Positions 6,209 to 13,112 of a DNA stretch of 15,094 nt are shown here, in pieces (positions within the stretch are counted from its first letter, which is position 1; each line of letters starts with the position of its first letter). The notes beneath the pieces were generated by a model. That model was not told the origin of the DNA. It made no database searches and worked only from the letters and a program-made list of their open reading frames with translations. Location of the stretch: contig VXZF01000662.1 of NCBI GenBank assembly GCA_009845645.1, positions 1 to 15,094 on the forward strand. Direction: 5' to 3'. The position numbers and the translations under genes are program-made. The stretch comes from Gemmatimonadota bacterium (lineage in GTDB: Bacteria > Latescibacterota > UBA2968 > UBA8231).

Positions 6209-7898
6209 CACGCCTCGGCTTCCCCATCATTGCGTACACCCTTTCCAACGCCGCGTATATATCCGCACGCGGTGCCGCCACCACAGCCTGTTCGAGAACC
6301 TCGACCGCCTGCTGATATTGCCCCAACCCCACATAGACGCCGGCCACATTGCTCCACACGTCAGCGCGTTCCCGCTCGTGCTCCAACACGTTCAGGAGGA
6401 TGGGCAGCGCGCCGCGCAAATCGCCGCGCATCGCCCGCAGTGAGCCGAGGTTGAACCAAGCCTGCCAATACGTCGAATCGAGCCGCGTGGCCTGTTCGTA
6501 TTTCAGCAGCGCCAGATCGTAGCGGCCTTGTTGCAAATAGGCATTGCCCAAGTCGTTGTGCGTGGCGGCCTTGCCGCGCCCATCCATCGGCGGCAGATCC
6601 CAATTCACCAACAGCACCAAGAGAGCGAAAACAGCCGTCGGCAAAAGCGCTTGGCGCAAGGGTCGTTGCCGCCATCTTGCATACAGCCAGTTCCCCCCGT
6701 ACACAGCAAACAGAATCAGCAGCGGCACGATCGGCAGACGATAGCGCGCCGCGACAAAAAAGGAAATTACCGCGAAGCTAGAGCCGAGGACGAAAAGCAC
6801 TGGTAGCGCAATACCTTGCCGCCGGATGTACACTATCAGACCCAGCAACGCGAGCGGGCTTACCAACCCAAAGGGAAAAGCCACCCCCCATTTCCACAAG
6901 ACACCCGCGAGAACGCTTGAATACTTGCGCCAATAGTACATTTCCTGATTGCGCTCTATTTCATCACCGCGCCAGAATTGGGCGGTTTTTGCCGCTAGCA
7001 ATCCCATGTAATCGAAGGGCGCATTCTGTATGTACTCAAGAGCCTGCCTGTAAAAGAACAGGGACTTGGCCGAAGGGAGCGTGATACCTTCCCGCAGCGG
7101 CAGAGCAACCAATTCCTCCCATTCCCATCCCGGACGCAAAGCAAGCGTCTGTTCGGAATTTGCATTGTTCCCTATGTAGAAATTCACCCCTCCGTTATAG
7201 GAGATCGGCACGAAGTCCCCGCCGATGATGTAATTTCTCAGCGTTACTGGTGCAATCGCCAGCACCGCCCCTAAAAGAAAAGCAACGACTGCCAACGCGG
7301 CCTTTTTCCGCAACCAATAGAACAGCCAGATAGACACACCCGGAATCAAAGACGCGAGAATCGCCGCAGTAAGCGACGCCAGCCCCAGCGCAAAACCCGC
7401 GGCTACAAAAGTGGGTCTCGTCGGCCGCTCGACTGCGCGCATTAACAGCAAGAGACTTACAAGGGTAAAAAAAGTAGCTAACCCAGCCGGCAAGAGCCGG
7501 GCGTCAAAATAGATCAGCGGCCCGTACACCGCCGCAATGAGGCCGCCGATAAAACCGACACCTGGGCCAAAAAGCCGCCACCCAACCAAGTACAGCAACG
7601 CACAGGTAAGGCTGCCGATTAGCACCTGCGCAAAGCGGGATACGTAGTAAAAGGATTCTGAGAATGCGAGCTTGATTACGCCGAGAAAATAAGGATAGAG
7701 CGGGGGTTGCCAGAACGGTCCTTGGCCGCGCCCCAACCAGTTGCCCGAGGCTAGACTAACCGCCTGTTCGGAATACGTAGCCGCGTCCACCGCCGGCATA
7801 GTAAAAAGAGGACTCGCTGACATCTGGAACGCATGCACCAAACGCAGACTCAGCGCCAGTACAAAGACGATCCCTCCCCAATGCCAGAGTCGCCTCAT
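6192..7898 (-). CDS. GT39/ArnT-like membrane glycosyltransferase with C-terminal TPRs
   Basis: This protein of 568 residues has about 11 membrane helices up to residue 435. The first loop after helix 1 has Asp38 and Glu44 in MPAVDAATYSEQAV, then QGPFWQPPLYPYFLG (59-73). This is the acidic loop plus PP-x-YP pattern of GT-C enzymes of the GT39/PMT/ArnT group, which use lipid-phosphate-linked sugars and work on the periplasmic face. Residues 445-562 form three to four TPRs (ATHNDLGNAYLQQGRYDLAL, then WFNLGSLRAMRGDLRGALP and VWSNVAGVYVGLGQYQQAVE), likely a protein-interaction tail. The ATG at 7898-7896 has a GAGAG about eight bases upstream and lies 21 bases after the PKD gene. The acceptor is unknown: protein O-glycosylation or lipid/glycan decoration are both possible. 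It overlaps the SGNH gene downstream, and both carry TPRs. Confidence 0.83.
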   Translation of the reverse strand: MRRLWHWGGIVFVLALSLRLVHAFQMSASPLFTMPAVDAATYSEQAVSLASGNWLGRGQGPFWQPPLYPYFLGVIKLAFSESFYYVSRFAQVLIGSLTCALLYLVGWRLFGPGVGFIGGLIAAVYGPLIYFDARLLPAGLATFFTLVSLLLLMRAVERPTRPTFVAAGFALGLASLTAAILASLIPGVSIWLFYWLRKKAALAVVAFLLGAVLAIAPVTLRNYIIGGDFVPISYNGGVNFYIGNNANSEQTLALRPGWEWEELVALPLREGITLPSAKSLFFYRQALEYIQNAPFDYMGLLAAKTAQFWRGDEIERNQEMYYWRKYSSVLAGVLWKWGVAFPFGLVSPLALLGLIVYIRRQGIALPVLFVLGSSFAVISFFVAARYRLPIVPLLILFAVYGGNWLYARWRQRPLRQALLPTAVFALLVLLVNWDLPPMDGRGKAATHNDLGNAYLQQGRYDLALLKYEQATRLDSTYWQAWFNLGSLRAMRGDLRGALPILLNVLEHERERADVWSNVAGVYVGLGQYQQAVEVLEQAVVAAPRADIYAALERVYAMMGKPRRDGSDE

Positions 7899-7919
7899 AG
7901 GACTCTCAGTTCGACCGTT

Positions 7920-9014
7920 CTAGCGGACGATCACGTCCCACACCTTCGACATCCGCGCCTTCCCCTCGGGACCTTCGACGTAGAGCGTGACGGTATAGGT
8001 CGTCCCAGGCTCTGCGTACTGGTGGATGGGGTGTTGCTCGGTCGAGGTGTTGCCGTCGCCGAAATCCCAACGCCATGAGCGGATATCCCCGTAGGACAAA
8101 TCCTTGAAAGCGATCAAGCGGCGTTCCATATCGAGGACGGTAAATTCCCATTGCGCCTCGACCGGGTCGCGCAAGACTTTTTCCAGCGGCATCAGCCGGA
8201 AGCCGACCAGTTCGGAGGCGTTGCCGAACATGGTCGTCTTGTGGGATAGGTTCCAAAAGCCCTCGAACTCCTGCTGTTTGACCTCCACATCATCGTAGTC
8301 GAGGATGCACCAACTCAGGCCGATCAAGGCACCCTCTTCGAGCTTCGACTCCACGGCGCGCTCCGGTCCGTCGGCGGGGGCGTAGTCGAAAGGAGTGATC
8401 CAAAATTCGAGCGTGTAGTGCCCGCTATCGCCCGGTGCAAAATCGTAGTGCGCCGCCGCATTGGCCCAAGGCAGCTCGTAGATCCACTGATTGGCACCCC
8501 AGACCATAGTCCAGGGCTTGCCGTCGGCCGGGGTCAGGACGTGGTAGTTCTGGGCGTGGACGCCGTGGAATTTGAAGTGGCCGTCGAGGCCTTCCAGCCC
8601 GTTGGTCTCCTTGTCCTCGCGCAGTTGGGGGACCAAAGGACCGCCGGACAAGTCGCCATCGACGACAATCTCCAAAATGTCGTTGTGCAGATCGCGGTGG
8701 CTGAAATCCCAGTAGTCGTCATAGGCTTCGTAGAGGAAGTAGAGTCGGTTTAGTCCTTTGACCCAGCCGACGCGCACGGTGACGTCTAGATCGGTGGTAT
8801 CGATCGGGCTGTCGTGTACGGTGTCTTTCAACTGATCGATGCCGATGGCGTAGTCAGCAGGAACCATGTCCCAGTCGGATACATCCCCATCGACGCGGGG
8901 AATCTGATCGGCGGGGAACTGAAAAATTTTGAAGGTGGTATCCGGCCGTTCCAGTGCGGCAGCGGACAGTGCCCAGAGCACGCCAACGGTTAGGATCGCA
9001 CTGCACTTTTGCAT
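7920..9014 (-). CDS. Secreted protein with CBM9-like domain and C-terminal PKD domain
   Basis: The 364-residue product begins with a classical signal peptide (MQKCSAILTVGVLWALSAAA, residues 1-20). Residues about 38-285 look like a CBM9/DOMON-type beta-sandwich: IPRVDGDVSDWDMVP at 38-52 is the usual opening (I-DG-x-x-x-DW), and LYFLYEAYDDYWDF (91-104) and NDILEIVVDGD (111-121) match the strands that follow. Residues 288-364 are a PKD domain with WRWDFGDGNTS (315-325) and a YTVTLYV strand. No catalytic domain is present, so a carbohydrate-binding or surface-adhesive role is inferred. The ATG at 9014 is chosen over an upstream ATG at 9047: it has GGAGGAA seven bases before it and starts the signal peptide directly. 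It follows the MR/MLE gene after 16 bases and lies 21 bases before the glycosyltransferase gene. Confidence 0.82.
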   Translation of the reverse strand: MQKCSAILTVGVLWALSAAALERPDTTFKIFQFPADQIPRVDGDVSDWDMVPADYAIGIDQLKDTVHDSPIDTTDLDVTVRVGWVKGLNRLYFLYEAYDDYWDFSHRDLHNDILEIVVDGDLSGGPLVPQLREDKETNGLEGLDGHFKFHGVHAQNYHVLTPADGKPWTMVWGANQWIYELPWANAAAHYDFAPGDSGHYTLEFWITPFDYAPADGPERAVESKLEEGALIGLSWCILDYDDVEVKQQEFEGFWNLSHKTTMFGNASELVGFRLMPLEKVLRDPVEAQWEFTVLDMERRLIAFKDLSYGDIRSWRWDFGDGNTSTEQHPIHQYAEPGTTYTVTLYVEGPEGKARMSKVWDVIVR

Positions 9015-9021
9015 GTGCCGA

Positions 9022-9028
9022 TTCCTCC
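9022..9028 (-). promoter_or_regulatory. Strong ribosome binding site that fixes the start of the PKD-protein gene
   Basis: GGAGGAA on the minus strand ends seven bases before ATG 9014-9012. It rules in favour of this start over the ATG at 9047, which lies inside the preceding gene and would place eleven charged residues before the signal peptide. Confidence 0.75.
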
Positions 9029-9030
9029 GA

Positions 9031-10182
9031 TCAAATCCGGTTGTCATCGATATAATCCCAGTTGTAGGCTATTCCCAGCCCGGGTTCCTGCGACACGTGT
9101 ACGCGCCCTTCGTCGTCCAAGGGATCGACAATATGATTGAGATGCGGAGGGCTCTCGTCGTAATCGCGCCCGGGCCGCAACAGACCGCGCTCGTAATAGC
9201 GGCAAGTGGCTTCGGGGGTGGCCGCAGCCAAATGCACGTGCGGGGCACCCACCCCGTGTATTTCACATTGCACGCCGTAGAGCTGGCACAAGTTGATCAG
9301 CTTCCAGCAGCCGGTGATGCCGCCGTAATTCACATCAATGCGCAACATGTCACAGGCCCCTTGCAACAGCCACTCGGCCCGCGCAAAGGGACCGCCCTTG
9401 ACGTGTTCGGGGGAACAGATGGCAATGGAGGTCTGCTCCGTCAAGCGGCGATAGGACTCCACTCGCGTCTCGACCATCGGGTGCTCCAACCAGTAGTAGT
9501 TCAGCTCTTCCAATTCCCGCGCGACCCACAGCGATTCCTCTAGGGTATAAACGCCGAATGGATCGAGCATCAGCACGATATCGTCGCCCACGGCCTCGCG
9601 CACAGCGCGACAAATCTCCACATCCTCCTTGGGGAATCCCGGCAGTTGCGGCGCTGGCTCCCGCGTATGCGGATTCCAGCAGATGTTGGCGTGTACCTTG
9701 AAGGCTTTATAACCGCGCGCTACGCACTCTCGCGCCAGTTCTTCATACACTTCGGGGCCGCCCAAGTTCGGGTACGTGCTGGCGTATGCTTCGACCGTGT
9801 CGCGGGTGCCGCCCAACAGTTGATACACGGGCATACCGGCTTTTTGCCCCGCCAAATCCCACAACGCGCAATCGACAACGCCGAGTTCGTGTTCGGCGAG
9901 GCTGTGGCCAAACGTGGACATCTGATCCATCCAATGCCATAGCTTCTCGCGGTTTAATGGATCCTCACCGACTAGGAGGTTTTTGATGGCACCTTCCATA
10001 GTCGCCTTGTTGCCGCCCAGCATGTGCCCTGTGACGCCCTCGTCGGTGGAAATCCTAGTGATCGCACTAATGCCTTCCACTTCCTCGTTGTCAATCCACA
10101 CGCCATAGCCCCAGCGCGACCCAGCACTCCGGCCGCGGTGTTTGGTGCGAAAATGAATAACTTCAACATCGGTGATTTTCAC
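9031..10182 (-). CDS. Mandelate racemase/muconate lactonizing enzyme family protein (enolase superfamily)
   Basis: This 383-residue protein has the normal family length with a capping domain (about 1-125) and a TIM barrel. Metal ligands are visible at Asp207 (LMLDPFG), Glu233 (WLEHP) and Glu259 (CSPEHVKGG). An Asp283-His309 pair (RIDVNYGG; EIHGVGAP) matches the mandelate-racemase-type dyad. The strand-2 motif is K162-V-H164 (YKAFKVHA) instead of the usual K-x-K, so the (S)-face base may be altered. Such enzymes abstract the proton next to a carboxylate; dehydration of a sugar acid is the commonest activity, but the substrate cannot be told from sequence. The start is GTG 10182-10180 with GAGGAGG seven bases upstream. 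The secreted carbohydrate-binding-like PKD gene follows after 16 bases, in keeping with carbohydrate metabolism. Confidence 0.87.
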   Translation of the reverse strand: MKITDVEVIHFRTKHRGRSAGSRWGYGVWIDNEEVEGISAITRISTDEGVTGHMLGGNKATMEGAIKNLLVGEDPLNREKLWHWMDQMSTFGHSLAEHELGVVDCALWDLAGQKAGMPVYQLLGGTRDTVEAYASTYPNLGGPEVYEELARECVARGYKAFKVHANICWNPHTREPAPQLPGFPKEDVEICRAVREAVGDDIVLMLDPFGVYTLEESLWVARELEELNYYWLEHPMVETRVESYRRLTEQTSIAICSPEHVKGGPFARAEWLLQGACDMLRIDVNYGGITGCWKLINLCQLYGVQCEIHGVGAPHVHLAAATPEATCRYYERGLLRPGRDYDESPPHLNHIVDPLDDEGRVHVSQEPGLGIAYNWDYIDDNRI

Positions 10183-10189
10183 GATTGGT

Positions 10190-10196
10190 CCTCCTC
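10190..10196 (-). promoter_or_regulatory. Strong ribosome binding site supporting a GTG start of the MR/MLE gene
   Basis: GAGGAGG lies seven bases before the GTG at 10182-10180. The strong site explains and supports the use of a non-ATG start whose first residues (KITDVEVIHF) are typical for the family. Confidence 0.7.
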
Positions 10197-10227
10197 AGAA
10201 CATGAATAACCGCATAGGTACCGCCGG

Positions 10228-10764
10228 TCACTCTTCAAACGGAAATGAGTTATATATCGACTCAGCAAGCGCATAGATATCGTCATATTCATACTCTCGG
10301 CCGATTTTTAGCGTCCAGTACCGGCCATGTGCAAGCCAATGTCTATATTTGAAGGCTTGCTCTAAGTCTGAAATGATAGATCGAGGAACAGTCGAATGCG
10401 ATTTCCACTGCAAAAGAATATCCCCTAGCGGCACATGTTGACCCTTATCCTGATATAATGTTCTAAAGGACCTTGATAGAGAGTCTTTTTGTCTTGTATA
10501 GCAACGCTGCAAAAAATCCATACGGAAAGCCGCTTCTAGCGCGGCCAAGAGACTCATAGATGTACTCCGTGCATGTTCTGCAAGAACGGAGGTCATCTCG
10601 CGTTCTATTTCCAGTGGCGTATAGTCGACGAAACGATCACCTGAGTGAATATTGTCAGAAGAAAAGTAGTTCCTTACGGATGCTTCTATGTCGCTATAAT
10701 ATTGGGCAATCTCGACGAGCGGGAGATGTTCTCCAGAAAACGTGACTCTCCGAGCACTAGGCAT
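10228..10764 (-). CDS. HEPN-like protein with R-x4-H motif (candidate RNase toxin)
   Basis: This product of 178 residues is largely helical. The central part (about 52-90, with SLLAALEAAFRMDFL) and the C-terminal part end in FKYRHWLAHGRYW, where Arg141 and His146 form the R-x4-H motif typical of HEPN ribonuclease active sites. A similar fR-x-WLAHGRYW signature occurs in uncharacterised HEPN-like proteins as I remember them. HEPN proteins with this motif cut RNA in toxin-antitoxin, abortive-infection and CRISPR effectors. The start is ATG 10764-10762, overlapping the end of the upstream gene by eight bases and with GGAAG six bases before it; a TTG two codons earlier is less likely. The DNA is A+T-richer than the flanks (20 of 60 bases are G+C at 10441-10500). 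The toxin function is inferred; a structural or non-catalytic HEPN remains possible. Confidence 0.65.
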   Translation of the reverse strand: MPSARRVTFSGEHLPLVEIAQYYSDIEASVRNYFSSDNIHSGDRFVDYTPLEIEREMTSVLAEHARSTSMSLLAALEAAFRMDFLQRCYTRQKDSLSRSFRTLYQDKGQHVPLGDILLQWKSHSTVPRSIISDLEQAFKYRHWLAHGRYWTLKIGREYEYDDIYALAESIYNSFPFEE

Positions 10765-11299
10765 TCGCAACTTCCATTATTGCGGAACGGAAAGACTCTT
10801 CTTCAAGTTCGATGTATTTGATGTTCGGAGGTGGCGTACGTCTTTTCCATGCCCACTCCTTCACAATAGGCTCCGGTTCATCCTTCGTTTCGCTGGATGA
10901 GTCTCGAATGATGACGCGGACCGTAGGGGAAGAAGCTGTTTTCGGGACAAGAACAAACTTGACCGTACCATGCGGCCCGTGCATGTCCACACGACCTTTA
11001 GCACCGAGAATTCTTGTACCGATGGGCTCGAATTGAATTTTGATGGTACCAATCTGGACCTCAAGAGATTTTACATCATAACTGCCGATGTGTTCCTCGG
11101 TGATCTGCTTGGTAGCCGTCGTAATACGGACCTTACCTTGGTCAATGTATTTCTGTAGGAATCCCTCGGCTAGCTGGTAGAATTCATCGAGATGCTTCTT
11201 CCAGTCATCGCGTATTTGGCTCCAATCGATTGGCGGTTCTTCCTTGGCTATCTGTTGCTGTTGATTTACGAAATCGTCGAAAGATATATTATCTGTCAT
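10757..11299 (-). CDS. Unrecognised protein paired with the HEPN-like gene (possible antitoxin or partner)
   Basis: I do not recognise a named family for this 180-residue protein. Residues 1-56 are acidic and helical, with WSQIRDDWKKHLDEFYQLA (26-44). Residues about 57-133 alternate polar and hydrophobic residues like a beta-barrel or sandwich, with IGTIKIQFEPIGTRILGAKG (83-102) and GRVDMHGPHG (102-111). The tail has EWAWKRRTPPPNIKYIEL (148-165) and a final helix. There is no signal peptide, membrane helix or nucleotidyltransferase (MNT) motif, so it is not the usual MNT partner of HEPN toxins. The ATG at 11299 has AAAGGAG seven bases upstream, the strongest site in this part of the window. 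The gene ends eight bases inside the HEPN-like gene, which suggests coupled expression with this protein made first, as is common for antitoxins. Confidence 0.6.
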   Translation of the reverse strand: MTDNISFDDFVNQQQQIAKEEPPIDWSQIRDDWKKHLDEFYQLAEGFLQKYIDQGKVRITTATKQITEEHIGSYDVKSLEVQIGTIKIQFEPIGTRILGAKGRVDMHGPHGTVKFVLVPKTASSPTVRVIIRDSSSETKDEPEPIVKEWAWKRRTPPPNIKYIELEEESFRSAIMEVANA

Positions 11300-11306
11300 A
11301 GCAATT

Positions 11307-11313
11307 CTCCTTT
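11307..11313 (-). promoter_or_regulatory. Ribosome binding site of the two-gene HEPN cassette
   Basis: AAAGGAG lies seven bases before ATG 11299-11297, close to the ideal site. It supports the start, and suggests that the first protein is made in excess of the HEPN-like protein, whose site is the weaker GGAAG. Confidence 0.6.
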
Positions 11314-11339
11314 GATTTCACTAACGTACATAGCTCCGG

Positions 11340-13046
11340 CTATTGGGGCAATAATGTCTTGAGGCGATCTTCGTAAACGACAACCCTATCTTCGTAGTCC
11401 CGCCGCAGCCCCATCAAAAACGCATCCGCCAAGCGGCTTTCCTCGGCGCGCTTCAACAGCGCCCGCGCCCGCTTCGCCGCGGTGTCGAAAGGCTCGGGAG
11501 CACTGCCGAAATTCGACTTCAGCACCTTGAACACCGAATAGTACTCACCGCCCCGAGGCATGGCCTCCGGTCCGACCACTTGGGCGGCCTGTGCCGTCAC
11601 CGCTAGCGGGCCGTACAACCGACCGACCTCGACACTGCGCACCACGTCGATCAATTCTGGATAAAAGGATTGTTCAAAGGCGTGGATGTGGAATGTGCCC
11701 TGCGCACCCTTGCCCGCCGTCCGCAAGGTGTATTCGTCGGCGAGCGTTCCCATATCCTCACCCGCCTCGATCCGCTCTTTGATCCCCACCGCCTCTTCCC
11801 GAGTTTGCACCATGATCTCCTGCAACGTGACCTCCTCCGGTGCGGTAAACAACTCGGGCCGCTCGTCGTATAATTTCCTGACCGCCTCCGGCTCGATCTC
11901 GACCTGGTCCTTGACCGCCGTCTGCCTAAGTGCCAACAGCAACAGCGCGTCTTTGCGGCGCTCATACCAGCGCACAATCTGCTCTTCGCGATCAATCCCC
12001 CTTTCATAGGCCACGTGCAGGAATAAGGTGCGGGGCAACAGCACATCTTCGGCAAACCACCGCACCGATTCGGCAATGTCACCCGAAAAGCCCATCTTCA
12101 ACTCTGCGGCGTAATCCCAAAAATCGCCTACCGTAACGCTGCCGCCTCGGAATTGAAAGAGTACTGCTGCGCGCTCTGCCTCGGTGTACTCTCTGCGTCC
12201 CGCCGCGACCCATTGCTGTAGCTGACGCAAGGTTTCGGCGTTGGCCTGTAAGTCGATGTCGGCCCGCAGTTGCGTCAAGAATGTCTCTATCAGTTCGGTC
12301 GTCTTTTCCTCCCGAAGCTTGGCCTCCAGCTCGTTGCTCGCGGTGGCAAAACTCACGGGCCGGGCGTGCATGACTTGATAGATTCCGAACTGGTCATTGG
12401 GCAGGCGGATCGGCTCGGAATACTCGCCGACCGCAAGCGCGTTTATGTATTCTTGCAGGTAGATCGGGATGCGCTTGGGGGTCAGGTAGCCATCCAGCTC
12501 CCCACCTTGTGGTGCCGTCGATTTGTGCTGCGATCGGCTGTGTGCCAGTTCGGCGAAATCCCGGCCGTCGGCAAGGCTTTGCCCGATCTCCTCAGCTTCC
12601 GCCTGCGTGTCGACGATGATCAGGCGCAGCTTGACCTCGCGCTCCTTGTCCGCAGCCTCGTAGGCCGCCCGCAACTCCTGTTCATCGACGTTGACCTTGG
12701 CGAGGAATTCGCGCTCAAACAACAGACTCAACACCCGTTCGGCTTTTTCTCGCTGTAGCTTCTGCGCTACCTCTGGCACCTCGTCGAGTCCCCTTTTGAT
12801 CGCTTCTTGAAGGAAGATCTCCTTGTCGATGACTGTCTGCAAGTAGTCGCGGTAGCCAGCCAAGCCGGATTTCTTCGTCTTTAACTGCGCTGGCAAGCGC
12901 TGTTCAAAGTCGATCAGTTGGGAAGCCGTTATCCGTCGGTCTCCCACTTCGGCCAAAACGGGATCTTCTAGTTCCTCGGCATCCTTTGCACAGCTCATAA
13001 GTGCTAGAACAATTCCACTACAGACCAAGGACAGGTACGCTTTCAT
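11340..13046 (-). CDS. Lipoprotein with two parvulin-like (PpiC/SurA-type) regions, envelope folding factor
   Basis: The 568-residue product begins MKAYLSLVC and has a lipobox LMSC at 16-19, so it is probably a lipoprotein acylated at Cys19. Residues 30-125 resemble the helical SurA/PrsA chaperone lobe (VLAEVGDRRITASQL, then DKEIFLQEAIKRGL). Residues about 138-230 form a parvulin domain (VKLRLIIVDTQAEAEEI, GRDFAELAHSRSQH, GGELDGYLTP). A second, more divergent copy spans about 403-512 (EEVTLQEIMVQTREEA, GEDMGTLADEYT, YYSVFKVLKS). The likely role is chaperoning or proline isomerisation of exported proteins at a membrane surface. I chose ATG 13046 because the signal peptide starts there. A TTG at 13106 would add 20 residues before it. 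The ribosome binding site is poor. It lies 66 bases after the outer-membrane protein gene, whose product may be a client. Confidence 0.85.
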   Translation of the reverse strand: MKAYLSLVCSGIVLALMSCAKDAEELEDPVLAEVGDRRITASQLIDFEQRLPAQLKTKKSGLAGYRDYLQTVIDKEIFLQEAIKRGLDEVPEVAQKLQREKAERVLSLLFEREFLAKVNVDEQELRAAYEAADKEREVKLRLIIVDTQAEAEEIGQSLADGRDFAELAHSRSQHKSTAPQGGELDGYLTPKRIPIYLQEYINALAVGEYSEPIRLPNDQFGIYQVMHARPVSFATASNELEAKLREEKTTELIETFLTQLRADIDLQANAETLRQLQQWVAAGRREYTEAERAAVLFQFRGGSVTVGDFWDYAAELKMGFSGDIAESVRWFAEDVLLPRTLFLHVAYERGIDREEQIVRWYERRKDALLLLALRQTAVKDQVEIEPEAVRKLYDERPELFTAPEEVTLQEIMVQTREEAVGIKERIEAGEDMGTLADEYTLRTAGKGAQGTFHIHAFEQSFYPELIDVVRSVEVGRLYGPLAVTAQAAQVVGPEAMPRGGEYYSVFKVLKSNFGSAPEPFDTAAKRARALLKRAEESRLADAFLMGLRRDYEDRVVVYEDRLKTLLPQ

Positions 13047-13112
13047 AGACTTAGTAAACTCACAATTTTTTGGGTGGAATGGATCAAACCGCGACGCGAC
13101 GATCAACAGGCG

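Noticed and set aside
10165..11345. Possible mobile-element ends around the HEPN cassette
   Set aside because: No matching direct or inverted repeats of useful length, transposase or integrase gene, or tRNA could be seen at either border.
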